From Lolium rigidum (Eukaryota; Streptophyta; Magnoliopsida; Poales; Poaceae), in contig NC_061508.1 of NCBI RefSeq assembly GCF_022539505.1, positions 35,768,256-35,832,255 of the forward strand: a stretch of DNA of 64,000 nt. Reading direction: 5' to 3'. The position numbers and the translations under genes were made by a program. This document shows, piece after piece, positions 1 to 10,021 of this stretch; positions within the stretch are counted from its first letter, which is position 1; every line of letters starts with the position of its first letter. Under the pieces are notes generated by a model. The model ran no database searches. It was not told the origin of the DNA and saw only the letters and a program-made list of their open reading frames with translations.

Positions 1-1551
1 CGGGTAACCATTAGGCGGAGGAGAGGCGTTGCGGTACTTGTCTCGTCCGGAGTACATTGCATCCTTTCCCTTTCTCGGATCTGACGGTGGCATCTTTGAT
101 GGTACGGGGATCGGATTTGGGTGTTCTCTGGCTTTCCTTCTGCGTTCCGAGGATCCGGTTCGCGACTCGTCATCTCGCTGGCGATTGTTGCGGGCGTCCT
201 TCTGCGCGGTGGAGACGCAATGCTCCGGGTTGGATTCCAACTTGCGCGAAGTATCTGCCTTGCTCTGCTGTTTAACCGCTGAAGCGACGAGCGTGCGCAA
301 GTAGTTGATGTCCACCTCCTCGTCACTTTTCTTCAGAATTTCTGCAGCTCTTGCCAAATTGTCCTTTGGGGTGGCGAGTGGCTGCTGTTCGGCAGGGGTT
401 GCGAAGTTGATCCTGCGGGGAGGGATTGCTTCTCTGACGATTCTATCAGCCTCCGCCTGTGCGTAGGTCATTTTCACCTCCCACTCTGCTCTCATACTCT
501 TGACTTGCTCGAGCGTTGCGGTGACTTCGCGATCCTGTCTCTCAAAGCGATCCATGATCAGTGCAGCTTCTTCCCTCTCATCCAATATAGCAGCTGCGGT
601 GTTGGCAAACTTTTGGCTGTGGCCGGCATCTCCTTTACGGTGGCCTCTAAAGCCTCCGGATCTGCGGCATCGCCGGGAGTTATTGGCTTGTTGAGGACGT
701 CCGACTTTGCGACCAAATCCATGCGTGCTTGTGCAACTATCTCTTCGGGCGACGAGGAGGCTCTCCGAGGAAGGATCCCTACGGGGCCGTTCCCGCGACA
801 TCGGAGATCCATGGTGAGATGGCTGGGGGTCGGATTGAGTGTCTGCCGCTTCGGATCCGTCTTCTCCAAGCGCCGCTACAATTGCGAGAACCTGCTTAGG
901 CTGGGCGGAGTCGACTTCAGGCTGGTCGCTGAAACCATACTCCCCTAGCTTGCGGACGAAGTCATCAGATTCCATGGACGGGGAGTCTCCGGAAATTGGG
1001 CTTAGATTTCCCAAGATCGATTCTTCAGCCGGAGTCTCGCTTTCTCCGACGGCCTCCTCGCTGATCCGGAGCAGCGTTGTTTTCCGGGGCCTCGACCTGC
1101 ACGGGACCAGCTCCGACTTCATGAGGGGCGGTTCCGGCGGTATGGGCCAAGAAGTGTACGAAGTGACACCTTTGCTTCTCTAACACTCGGGAGACCCGGG
1201 CGGATCCGCATTGGTCTTCCACCGTTACTTCTCGCTCGGGGGCGGATTGGGTGGGTTTTGATTTTTCCGGATCTAAGGCGGAATCTTCGCTAGGAAGTTC
1301 CAGCGTCTCGGATCGGATCTTCGCGACTCGCGTCCTGCTCGGCGGCGGTCGCGTCGGCGCTACTTACCGGTGGGTTTCCGTCGGAATCGACGGTTTCCCC
1401 GATGAAGATGTGTATGCCGCCAACTCGGGACGATGGAGAGCTTGATGGGGTCGGTTTTAGCCGGAATCCAACACTCATCCGGAGGGACGATCGGCAGATT
1501 TCCGGCGTAAAGGACACGCCCCACGGCGATGGTGTCGTCGTAGCTTCCCAT
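1..1551 (-). pseudogene. gag-like region of element C, fragmented
   Basis: The likely start is the ATG at 1551-1549, reading MGSYDDTIAVGRVLYAGN, the opening I know from gag proteins of grass gypsy elements with this junction motif. Further in, minus-strand pieces such as KSDEEVDINYLR (about 330-297) and a charged, arginine-rich region also fit gag. No single frame stays open over the whole 1.5 kb, so frameshifts or stops divide it. Its product would be the structural protein of virus-like particles in the cytoplasm. The region reaches the window edge, so the zinc knuckle, protease and polymerase cannot be judged. Confidence 0.65.
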
Positions 1552-1616
1552 GGCGGAACCCTCCCGGTTCCGGCCTCCAGACGCCGCAGGCCCCACGGTG
1601 GGCGCCAACCGTCGTT

Positions 1617-2167
1617 GCCTGATCGACGGTACCTCGGAGGAGGGATCCTCACGAGGGGAGAAGAAGTAGGGGCCATAGGGCGGAGTGCTCACGGGACGGT
1701 GGTACGCGAGTTACCCGGCTTCGGAACACCCGCACGAGGACAGGGCCTACTCGCTGCTTGTCCGGAATTATCCGGGCGCTTTCGCGTTGTTACAATGAGT
1801 TGTGGTTGTGCCTCTAGGGCTCCCGGGATCCGGCTTATAAAGGCGCACGGATCTAGGGTTTACATGGAGAGTCCTAGCCGGATTACAGATAGCCTAACTA
1901 CGGTACAATATCTTGCCGTGCACGTCACGGATCCGCCTTCCATACACGTCGTCCTGGATCCGGGTTCCTCATGGGCCTCCATGGATCCGGATAACTCCTA
2001 TGTCGGTACGGATCCGGCCTGCTGATCCTGGGCTGGACTTCTTCCTTCATGATCAACAGCAACTGGGCCGCCCGATGGGCCACATGCCTCATCACCATCT
2101 GTGGGCCACCCGGGCTTGCCGGATCTAGGCACTGTCGATGGTACACCTATGAAGTATACCCACAACA
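1617..2167 (-). repeat. 5' LTR of element C
   Basis: About 551 bp. In the sense (minus) direction it begins TGTTGTGGGTATAC and ends close to ATCAGGCA. The exact inner edge is uncertain by about five bases, because the C and D copies also share ACGAC beyond CA. A TATA-like TTATAA near 1835-1843 (minus) lies in mid-LTR and is the likely promoter. It is the same family as the LTR of element D, with few differences by eye. Confidence 0.8.
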
Positions 2168-2649
2168 CAATGTGTTCATCATCCAACAAAAGAGTGTAGA
2201 GTATGCATTTATCTCTGTTATGTGATCAATGTTGAGAGTGTCCACTAGTGAAAGTCTAATCCCTAGGCCTTTTTCCTAAATACTGCTATTGCTGCTTGTT
2301 TACTGTTTCTATCGCGTTACTACTGCTGCGTTACTACCGCTGCGTTACTATCGCTTGTTTACTGTCCTGGGCAAAGCACTTTTCTGTGCCGTTGCTACTA
2401 ATTATTCATACCACCTGTATTTCACTATCTCTTCGCCGAACTAGTGCACCTATTAGGTGTGTTGGGGACACAAGAGACTTCTTGCTTTGTGGTTGCAGGG
2501 TTGCATGATAGGGATATCTTTGACCTCTTCCTCCCTGAGTTCGATAAACCTTGGGTGATCCACTTAAGGGAAACTTGCTGCTGTTCTACAAACCTCTGCT
2601 CTTGGAGGCCCAACACTGTCTACAAGAATAGAAGCTCCCGTAGACATCA
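2168..2649 (+). repeat. 3' part of an LTR from a gypsy family distantly related to element A
   Basis: The segment ends ...tagacatca. It contains a stretch (about 2540-2600) with ttcgataaacctt and aaacttgctgctgt, also found near the LTR end of element A (28250-28300), so the two LTR families look related. No primer site follows at 2650, so this is a 3' LTR end, a solo LTR or a truncated copy. The left part is cut by element C. Upstream there are simple direct repeats of gcgttactac/gctgcgttac around 2310-2350. Confidence 0.55.
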
Positions 2650-3095
2650 GGGGGCTACTCCCATCGGGAGCGCTGACGCGCACCCGATAAAATAAAGACT
2701 CGACATAATGAGTAGTCGAAGGAAGAGGGTTTGATTCTGCACTCGGTTGCAAGCACTCGCACCCAGACACTCGGGGGCTATTACTCCCATCAGGAGCGCG
2801 TAATGCACACCCTATAGAAGTTTTTTGCACTCCAGGATCATGCCCGGGGACTTGATTCTGTGTAGGGTAACGTTGTTTTGCCATCGGCAGTTAACCAAAC
2901 AACAGTTGGGCACGTTACTCATTATCCTTTGCATAAAGAAAATATATTGGATGACCTATGAAGATATGTGGAAAACATCGGCATAGGAAAATATTCGAGT
3001 GGTACAACTTGAGTCTACGCACGGACTGCGAGCATCCGCACCTAGACTCGGGGGCTACTCCCATCGGGAGCGCTGACGCGCACCCGATAAAATGA
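2650..3095 (+). repeat. Three-copy internal repeat of element M
   Basis: Modules at about 2650-2700, 2770-2815 and 3050-3095 share gggggctactcccatc and the following gcgcacccgataaaat (variant in the middle copy). They resemble the terminal polypurine tract (actcgggggctac, 3192-3204), so they may be duplicated polypurine-tract sequence. They contain no reading frame of note. Confidence 0.65.
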
Positions 3096-3204
3096 AGATA
3101 GAGCAGATTCAAGGTGAACAAGGACAATGAAGGAGAAGAACATCAGGAGAAGACATACTTTAGTCTCTACCCGAACTATCTTCGGCTAGACACTCGGGGG
3201 CTAC

Positions 3205-3746
3205 TGACGTGGGCACTACCCTTCGGGTAACCCACATTACCCTATCCTATATTGACTAATTGGAGGCCCATGAAGACACATGAAGGCGAGATGGGCCACT
3301 AGGACGGCGCACCAGAAGGTTCCTTGACGGGCAAGACAAGGAAGCGATCAAACAAGGAAAGATCGGATCTAAAATTACTGTAAACCTAGTCGTACTCGGT
3401 GAGACCTCTTGAGACCTGGCCTCCAATATAAAGGCCAGGAGAGGGGCCGCCGAGGGACAGAATCAATCTTAGCAATCTTAGCCAGAAGAAGCTTAGAGCT
3501 AGGTCACCTTAGCAATAGCCATCTCGACGAGATCTCAGCCGAACTATTCGGCACCCCATTGTAACCCATTATCATCATAATCAAGAACAGACAGGCATGA
3601 CGTAAGGGTTTTACCTCATCGAGGGCCCCGAACCTGGGTAAATCGCTCTCCCCGCTTGTCTGTGAACCGATGTCTCGTGTCATCTTACAGGATTCCATCA
3701 ACCCTAAGCCCCTATCGGAGGGCATTGGCGAGGAGTACCCTCGACA
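3205..3746 (+). repeat. 3' LTR of element M
   Basis: 542 bp, starting TGACGTGGGCACTACC and ending GTACCCTCGACA. A TATA box (tataaa, 3427-3432) sits in a sequence reading ccaatataaaggcc, giving a plausible promoter. The end is a form commonly seen in grass gypsy LTRs. After the LTR the sequence (agggatatcg) is not a primer site, as expected for the 3' copy. Confidence 0.75.
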
Positions 3747-4539
3747 AGGGATATCGACCCAAGGCGAGCCCAGACACCAGAGGCCAGCGTGCAGTCAAAG
3801 AAGATATGACGACGTCCGGTCTCCTCGGTAGGACAGGCGGCGCAGATCGTCAAGAACTGTTAAAGAAACATGTATAATATACCATGCTTTTTATTATAAC
3901 ACACCAATCATTATAAATATGGTATCACAATAATACAATTGATAAAGTACAACAATCAATAGTAATATTGGCAAATCATTTAACATGGAATAAACCATAT
4001 TAACGAGAAACATCGCAAAAAAAAGTCAACAAATCACAAGTGTCCATGAATTATCACATATAACAAGTGGGTATAAGCCGTGATGATCGCCACTTAGGTT
4101 GTATTAGCTTCTTGTACAACCTAGTATAGATTTTTACCAAAGTAAATGAGCTACTCGCGAGCTAGGTGAACTCGGCTCATTTAGCTTAAACTCATTTAAT
4201 GATAAAAGTTAAAACTGAGTTCAACTTGTTATACATCGAGTTCGAACCGAGTTTTGAGTTTTATTTGCAGGCCTAGACTGCACTGCTGGTCGGGTGGAGG
4301 AAGCATGGTAGAGGCCGTCGGATGTGGGATTAACGGCTGAGGTCCATCAGCCGATTCTGATTTTCATCTGGTAGTCGCTTAGATTCGGTGTTCTTGACAG
4401 AACACACTAGCTTATTCAGTGCAAGTACTCTTGGGCATTTTTCAAGTCAGAAAAGGGTGACCAAGCCAAACTAGCTAATCTGTTTTTTCTCCGATGCTGT
4501 TCTGATTGCTCAACTTGTGATCAACCGGTCAGCATTTTT
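3747..4539. other. Unassigned intergenic sequence
   Basis: About 800 bp. The first 100 bases are moderately GC-rich; from 3870 to 4260 it is AT-rich, with no long reading frame on either strand. I see no terminal repeats, target duplications or domain-coding fragments. It could be old, decayed transposon sequence. Confidence 0.5.
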
Positions 4540-6350
4540 CACGGTACGTCAAATGGCCAAATGCCTTGTGCCGAACAACAAACTTTACGGGCACAACCAA
4601 TGCGGAATTCCTCATGCGTTAGGTGAGCATACCAAAGTGCCATGGTTTGGAGAATTTCAAAAAAGAAAAGTGCTATGGTTTGGAATTTGTATACATGCAT
4701 GCACGGAATTTCTCCGGGTCTCAACTTCTACATACCTACATTTATTATATCTCTAGCGGTCCAACCCAAACACACCGAGCCATTTTGATTCGAGCAGATA
4801 TGCGGATAACAAAAATATGATCTAGTGGCACGATATTTATCCATTCCTGGCCTAACTTTGGGCAGGCAATGCATCTGTACGGACGCACCATGGAACACAC
4901 ATGTGTACTCCCGCGTCCGCTCTAGGCTTGCATGGCAACGGCTGAATCCTCCTTCGCCTTCTGCATCGATGGCAGGGCGACCATTTTAGGACTAGGTTGA
5001 TGGTTGGTCGATCACTTGAGGACTACGTTGCTATGAATGTTGGCCGCTCGACTCTTGCACCCTATGAAGGCTGGGCATGCTAGCAGTGGGATGACCCACT
5101 CCTCACAGCCATCGCCATCGCCGCTTCGAGACCACCGGCAGCGGGAGGGCACCACCGTACATGTTTTCTCTCCACCGTTGCGACTTTCTCTCCCACCAAC
5201 TTCATCAAATTTGACATCATTGGGCCGCCAAAAGCGATAGTTCCAAGGGGCCAGGCCATCAGCTTGCGCAAGATGCATGTGTTGCCAGAACCCGCCAACC
5301 AAGCCGCCAGGGAAGAAATCTTCCATCAGGCGAAAGCACGCTGTGTAGTTGGACACAAGGTACAACATGGATATCGACTACTGGTCAACACTGTTTCACG
5401 AGGAGAGTGAGGCGGCACTTAACCGCTTCACCAGCGAGAATCCACGACAGGAGAACATCGCCGAGCGAAGGTGGTTGCAGGCGGTGCCGGCCGCACCATC
5501 GCGGACGTCATCAATGTGGCCCACCACCAAGCATCATACGGCCGGCTACCCGACATCCTCACAACCGACTACAACAGGAATACTACGAGTTGTCGATGGT
5601 CTCTGGCGGCACGTGCAACCCGACAAAGCTATGAAGCCTTCATGCTCTTCTATTTATTCATGCACTTTTCGGCATTCACATATTTCGCTTTTTTTCAACA
5701 TACATGTGTTTGTCTTAAAATCTCTAGAATATTATCAGAAGAAAAAATGCGCCATATTGCTGGATTTGCTTCCCGACCCAAATAAACCAAGGGGATAGCA
5801 AGGCTACATTTCTAGTAAAGAGAGATTTTTGTTTGAGAATGATGTCTTAGGTAGAGTGAAGACAAAATGTTGGATTACACAATGCCACACGCCTCCACGC
5901 CCCTTAAAAAATTGAAGCTGTCAGTGTGGGCAAAGTGATAAACTCTAGGATACATCGGTATCCGATAGCCGAGCTAGGTTCTTCTCCTTTACTTGTACCT
6001 AGCGGTGACCTGGCGGCAAAAGGCACCCACACTTGGCCAGAAAAAGATAAGCAAAGAGCCAGACGGCAGTCAAGCGCGAGATACGTCCGATTCCTACGAT
6101 CCGATGAAAGGTGCACGCACTGACTGCGCGCGGTCGGAAGAGGAGAGCCGCACGTTCGCGGGTGCTGCCCGGCCGCGTCCCGTGGCCACCACGTGCGCGT
6201 GCCGTCCAGGCCGATTTTCACGCCCCAATAATTAACCCGGCCGAAACATACCACCTCGTGGTGATGGTGATGGTGATGCGGCCGGTAAAAAGAGCATACG
6301 GCACGGCGCGGCACGATCCATCTGCTGAAACACCAACTCAGCTAGCTTCA
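4540..6350 (+). repeat. Segmental duplication, copy 1
   Basis: Blocks of this stretch recur, diverged, elsewhere in the window: 4550-4735 matches 8620-8757 (accaaa.tttatgg..acaac, then taccaaagcgccatggtttgg), 5850-6205 matches 8775-9108 (gacaaaatg.tggattacacaatgccacacgcct and onward), and 6225-6350 matches 11388-11545 (caataattaacc, then gccggtaaaaa). Copy 1 has an extra 1.1 kb (about 4740-5850) that copy 2 lacks. Copy 2 has 2.3 kb (9111-11387) inserted where copy 1 has only about 15 bases. No convincing protein is encoded; the short frames at 5349-5798 and 5012-5368 have no motif I recognise. Confidence 0.6.
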
Positions 6351-6570
6351 ACAAAGGAAAACGGGTTTCGCCGGTTTTCCTTAAGGAAAACGCTCTCGTT
6401 CCCCCGGGGGATCGAACGCAACCCGTCCCCCGGCTTCCCAGCTCGCCACGCGTCCTATCTCATCGACCCAAGTAGACAGCCAAGTGGGGTCCGCGTCAAA
6501 CCTTATCCCCCTCCTCTCCCGAGTGCTTCTTCTCCACCGAAAAATCCCCAATGCTTCTCATCGCACGGGA

Positions 6571-6796
6571 CCATGGCTTCCTTCGCCACACACTGCACCA
6601 AGCTCATCATCTCCATCCGCCGCCTCAACATCCTCCGGCCTAGTCTTGCCCTTCCGCCCGGTGAAGACCACACCCGCCGACGACGACCCTGTGGAGGTGC
6701 TCGCCTCAACCTCGTCGCCACGCCCCCAACGGCGGAGCTGCTCGCCTCAAACTCGTCGCCGCGTCCCCAACGGCGGAGGAGCCGCCATGGCAGATG
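6571..6796 (+). CDS. Short hypothetical reading frame inside the TTAA-flanked element
   Basis: The frame starts at an ATG in good plant context (gaccATGgct) and reads MASFATHCTKLIISIRRLN before becoming arginine- and proline-rich, about 75 codons in all. It ends just before the minisatellite. A roughly 42-bp unit (ctcgcctcaa..ctcgtcgcc, then ccccaacggcgga) occurs twice near 6700-6780. I do not recognise the protein. The ATG, the GC-rich composition and the position inside a transposon suggest a captured gene start, as in Pack-MULEs, but it may not be translated. Confidence 0.25.
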
Positions 6797-6834
6797 ACGG
6801 CGATGCTCCCCTCTGCTAGCTTTCTACCAATCTG

Positions 6835-7370
6835 TGGCGCTGCTGCTGCAAAGGCTTTCAAGCGATGCTACTGAGGGTTGTCGGAGTTGCTACCGAAGGC
6901 GGGTGGTCTTGCTACCGGAGGTGCCCGGTGATACTACCCACGGCGGGTGGAGTTGCTGCAAGGTTATCGCGGCGTTGCTACCGGAGGTGCCCGACGATGA
7001 TACCGACGGTGGGCGGAGTTGCTCGCAAGGGTATGGCGCCGTTGCTACCGGCGCCGGGTGGTGTTGCTACCGGAGGTGTCCGGTTACGCTACTCGGGGCG
7101 GGCGCAGCTTGCCGCAAGGGTGCTGCGGCGGCGGTGCTACCGGAATCGCGGCGGCGTTGGTACCGGAGATGCCCGGCTCTGCTACCGACGGTGGGCGGAG
7201 GTGCTGCAAGGGTCTGCTGCAGCGGTGGTTCCGGCAGCTGTGGCCTTGCTACTGGAGGTGCTCGGCTATGCTACCTACAACGGGTGGAGATGCTGCAAGG
7301 GTCTGCGGCGGCGGTGCTGCCGGACTCGCGGCGGCGGTGCTGCAAGGGATCTCGTCGGAGCATCTCGTGT
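6835..7370 (+). repeat. Degenerate GC-rich minisatellite
   Basis: A loosely repeated unit of about 50-70 bp is built from gttgctaccggaggtgcccgg, acggcgggtggagttgctgc and aagggt..gcggcggcggtgc variants. More than eight partial copies can be counted by eye. Frames run open in all phases only because the array lacks stops; the translations are cysteine/arginine repeats without domain character. Arrays like this are common inside non-autonomous grass DNA transposons. Confidence 0.7.
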
Positions 7371-7577
7371 GAGAGCAAGCTCTGGCCACTGCCCTCGCGC
7401 GCAGAGTGAGAGTCGGGAGGATCGATGGAGCATTTTGGGTTTCAGGCGGTTTTATTTTTCTGGACGTGGAGCGTTGACTGATCGGATGGCTTACCACGCA
7501 CCGATCCTACGGCTGTCCACCCGGGGGATCGGGGGATTTGATCCCCCGGGGGACGCTCAGCAGTCCCCTTTCCTTAA

Positions 7578-8036
7578 TTAGCTATGCATTAACTGAACTA
7601 ATTTTCTTTTTTTATAATGCAATGCGAGAGCTCCCCGCACTTAATGGGTTGTGTGATTGTGTCAGCGTAGGGCTCGATCGACCATTACCATGCATGATCG
7701 ACCCTGTGAGGCAGATCCGGTGAGCATCGGTGAGCTGCTCAGATCCGGTGCTAGGGTATGTACAAGAGCGTCACGAAGCCAAAATCGTTACTATTTTCGG
7801 GATTTGGCTTCGCTTGGACGTGTAACTAAGTGTCTAGCGTCCATCTGTCCTTTTGTTTTCTCGGCTCGAAACAATTCATGCCATGACGTATAGTCAGCCG
7901 AAAAGGCAAGCCTTCGATGCTCCACACGTTCGTAATGGAGGTGGCAAGTGTCCAGATTTGGCTGCCATGCTCGACACGTCCGCCATAGAGGTGGACGTGA
8001 CGACAACTCCGTTACTTTAACATTCCTCGTGGAAGT
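7578..8036. other. Unassigned sequence with one hairpin
   Basis: There is no convincing gene. At 7774-7812 an inverted repeat (cgaagccaaa.tc / ggatttggcttcg) could fold into a stem of about 12 bp with one mismatch and a short loop. The rest is mixed composition without terminal repeats that I can pair. Confidence 0.4.
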
Positions 8037-8039
8037 GGT

Positions 8040-8580
8040 GGTCACCTTGGAGTGCTTGGACAGAAGAGCAGGCGGAACGCTGGTGTGCCTTAAGTGGAGT
8101 TGTGGCCGGTCATCATCAAGATCTAGTCTGATTTGGATTGATTTGGATCGCTCCGTTGAAGATGTTCTTTGAAGTCTAACCAGACCAAAATTCATATTTT
8201 TTTAAGTCTATTGCTATAGACTATGTGTTTGCATTAACCTCTTTGTGTTAATTCCTTTAGAAGGTGAATTACCTTGCCTCAAATTCCTGGATCCGCCACC
8301 GTTGCCACGTTGCAGTGGAGGCGGCTGCGCTAGCAACTCCATCGGTGCAATACTACCCGAGGAGCCATGGTCGCCTTGGAGTACTTGCACGGCAGAGGAG
8401 ATGGCACCTGCTCCTTGCTCAAACATCGACATGGCCTATAGCGTCGATAGTGGAACTGTCGCCGGTCGTCTTGAAGATCTAGTCTGATTTGAATCGCTCT
8501 GTTCTAGATGCCTAAGTCTTAGGCGGGCCAAAATTTCAGCTTGTATTTCTTGAGTCTATTGCTATAGACCATGTGTTGGA
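8040..8580 (+). repeat. Diverged tandem duplication, two units
   Basis: Unit 1 (about 8040-8245) and unit 2 (about 8370-8580) share, in the same order, tcaccttggagtgcttg / tcgccttggagtacttg, gccggtc, tcttgaagatctagtctgatttg-type sequence, and gtctattgctatagac..atgtgtt. Divergence is high, so the duplication is old. No reading frame is conserved between the units. Confidence 0.55.
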
Positions 8581-8584
8581 AAGG

Positions 8585-9110
8585 CAAGCTTTCCAGGAGA
8601 TGTCAAACGGCAAAATTGAACTGCCTGCGCCCAAGACCAAACTTTATGGTCACAACCGGTGTCAAATTCCTCCTCTCGTGCATTAGGTGAGCCTACCAAA
8701 GCGCCATGGTTTGGAAGCATATATACATGCACGGAAATTCTCCGGTGTCTCTCCTACATAGCTACTCCCTGCAGGTAGTGCAGACAAAATGCTGGATTAC
8801 ACAATGCCACACGCCTCAACGTACGCCCTGGCCCCTTAAAAAATTGAACTTGCCGAGCTAGGTTCTTCTCCTTTTGCTTGGTACGGGCGGAGGCAAAAGG
8901 CACACACTTTGGCAGAAAAAAGATAAGCAAAGCAGCCAGGCGGCAGTGGAGAGCGGCAAAAGATGCAACACGGGATTCCCTCCGAGGAAAGGTGCATGCA
9001 CCGATAGCGGCGCGCGGTCGAGGGGACAGGGCCTCGGAGGAAGAGGAGGAGAGCCGCACGTTCACGGGTGCGTCGCGTGGCCACCACGTGCGTGCACCGT
9101 CCAGGTAGAT
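8585..9110 (+). repeat. Segmental duplication, copy 2, first part
   Basis: This matches 4540-4740 and 5850-6205 in order and orientation, skipping 1.1 kb present in copy 1. It ends with caccgtccagg (9097-9107), the same point at which copy 1 continues into ccgattttcacgccc. The counterpart of the next part of copy 1 is found only at 11388, so 9111-11387 lies inside this copy. Confidence 0.6.
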
Positions 9111-9121
9111 CTTGTTCCAAC

Positions 9122-9519
9122 CTCACAGAGGAAGGTGAGCTGGCAGTCGGGCTCGAGCGCGAGGTCGCGAGAAACTTGTCCCACCCCATGTGTATGTACA
9201 TCTTGCCCTTCCTGTCGAACAAGATCGCCTCGACGGGCCACCGACAAAAGTTGTAGCTGACCTCCCGTAGCTGCACCTGGACCAGCTCGACGCCATCGAC
9301 GAACTCGGCGAACTTGTTCGGGAGCCACTTGATGCCGAGGGGGTCGTCGTCGATGCGGAGGAGGAACTTGAAGCAGAGCTCCTCCCGCGAAGATGAGGAC
9401 GGCGCAGGCAACGACGACCGTGGGGCCGTAGCTGCTCCGCCTCGGCGGCCACGGCCCTAGCCCCGGGGGTGCCCAGGCCCGCGGCCTCGACCGCCTCGCC
9501 GGCCACCAGGACCCGCCAT
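9122..9519 (-). pseudogene. B3 DNA-binding-domain gene fragment
   Basis: Reading from the ATG at 9519-9517 gives a glycine/arginine-rich N terminus, then an in-frame TAG (9459-9457), then SREELCFKFLLRIDDDPLG, followed by a B3-type fold pattern: LPNKFAEFVDGVELVQVQLRE, then KMYIHMGWDKF. B3 domains are plant transcription-factor DNA-binding domains acting in the nucleus. After GWDKF the frame shifts; the matching continuation (LALEPDCQLTFL) lies in another frame, and the domain end is replaced by duplicated sequence at 9110. One stop, one frameshift and a missing 3' end make this a pseudogene, unless translation starts downstream of the TAG. A TATA box lies about 115 bases upstream of the ATG. 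Confidence 0.65.
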
Positions 9520-9634
9520 GGACTTCCTCGCGGGGCTGGCTGCATTGCAGGAAGAGCTAGGTGGCGCTACAATGGAGCTTGTGGCAGCTAGGATTTGTGT
9601 GGAGGAGTGGACGAGGAAGAAAAGCGAGCGCCCG

Positions 9635-9644
9635 CTTTATATAG
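9635..9644 (-). promoter_or_regulatory. TATA box of the B3 fragment
   Basis: On the minus strand the sequence reads CTATATAAAG, a strong plant TATA box. It is followed after roughly 90 bases of CT-rich leader by the first ATGs of the B3 frame (9545 in another frame, 9519 in the B3 frame). This suggests the fragment was copied from genomic DNA with its own promoter rather than from a processed RNA. Confidence 0.55.
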
Positions 9645-10005
9645 GCCGAACAGCCGACGACCGCGGGATGCATGGCATCGCCATTACTGCATTGGCGGCG
9701 GTGGGCGGCGGCCGCTCGGCAGGCGAGACATCATCATTAACGTGACGCAGACTGCCGAAGCGACGAAGCGGCCCGAGTCGCTGGCGCGCCTGAGAAGACA
9801 GCATCAAGCCAGGGTCGCTGGAAGGCGGGCCCGACGAAATTTTCGCCAGACGCAAGCCGAAACGCATATTTATGCCAGGTTTGCGTCGCCACGGACAACC
9901 CGGTCATTTTGGATCGCCCCGCTAGAACAGAGTCCAGACGCATTTTTCTCTCTCCACGAACGCAAACGATAGGTCAACGTTCGTTTCGGTCGTCCCTTGG
10001 AGATA
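9645..10005. other. Probable upstream region of the B3 fragment
   Basis: This is GC-rich sequence upstream (minus strand) of the TATA box. No reading frame on either strand resembles a known protein. It ends at the target duplication of the next retroposon. Confidence 0.4.
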
Positions 10006-10021
10006 TCCTTGTTTTTTGTAT

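Larger units (their letters stand above)
1..2167 (-). mobile_element. Ty3/gypsy LTR retrotransposon, 5' end (element C), running off the left edge
   Basis: On the minus strand the element reads, from right to left: a 5' LTR, the junction motif TTGGCGCCCACCGTGGGGC (1590-1608) common just inside plant gypsy LTRs, and a gag-like reading frame. The right LTR edge is set by comparison with a second copy at 23682-24234, where the shared sequence stops at the same cccacaaca. The left part, including any polymerase, lies outside the window. The 5' flank (caatg, from 2168) belongs to another LTR, so C landed in an older element. No target duplication can be checked because only one end is present. Confidence 0.8.
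2650..3746 (+). mobile_element. 3' end of a gypsy-type LTR element (element M)
   Basis: This is non-coding 3' internal sequence followed by an LTR. The internal part carries three copies of a module with ggggctactcccatcggg and a purine tract, actcgggggctac, directly before the LTR at 3205. That tract is the expected polypurine primer for plus-strand DNA. No gag, protease or polymerase remains, so the element is truncated at 2650 against the preceding LTR. The 3' flank is aggga; the matching left duplication is not available. Confidence 0.7.
6385..7573. mobile_element. Candidate non-autonomous DNA transposon, TTAA-flanked, GC-rich
   Basis: Imperfect terminal inverted repeats: the left end GGAAAACGCTCTCG is followed by CCCCCGGGGGATC; the right end read in reverse gives GGAAAGGGGACTGC, then CCCCCGGGGGATC. 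Both ends are flanked by TTAA (6381-6384 and 7574-7577). A TTAA duplication is the hallmark of piggyBac-type elements, whereas a GC-rich body with GG-starting TIRs also fits a Mutator-like element with a lost 9-bp duplication. The interior has a short gene-like stretch and a long degenerate minisatellite, and no transposase. The left TTAA is itself the centre of a palindrome (6375-6390), which weakens the duplication argument. Confidence 0.45.

Noticed and set aside
2650..3095. CRISPR-like array
   Set aside because: Three irregularly spaced, imperfect repeats with purine tracts in a plant LTR element; spacing and repeat form do not fit.
5012..5798. Opposed frames of 118 and 149 codons
   Set aside because: No recognisable domain, overlapping on opposite strands, in a segment absent from the second duplication copy; not enough support for a gene.
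6834..7581. Overlapping long plus-strand frames of 117-238 codons
   Set aside because: They run through the minisatellite in all three phases; the translations are cysteine/arginine repeats with no domain.
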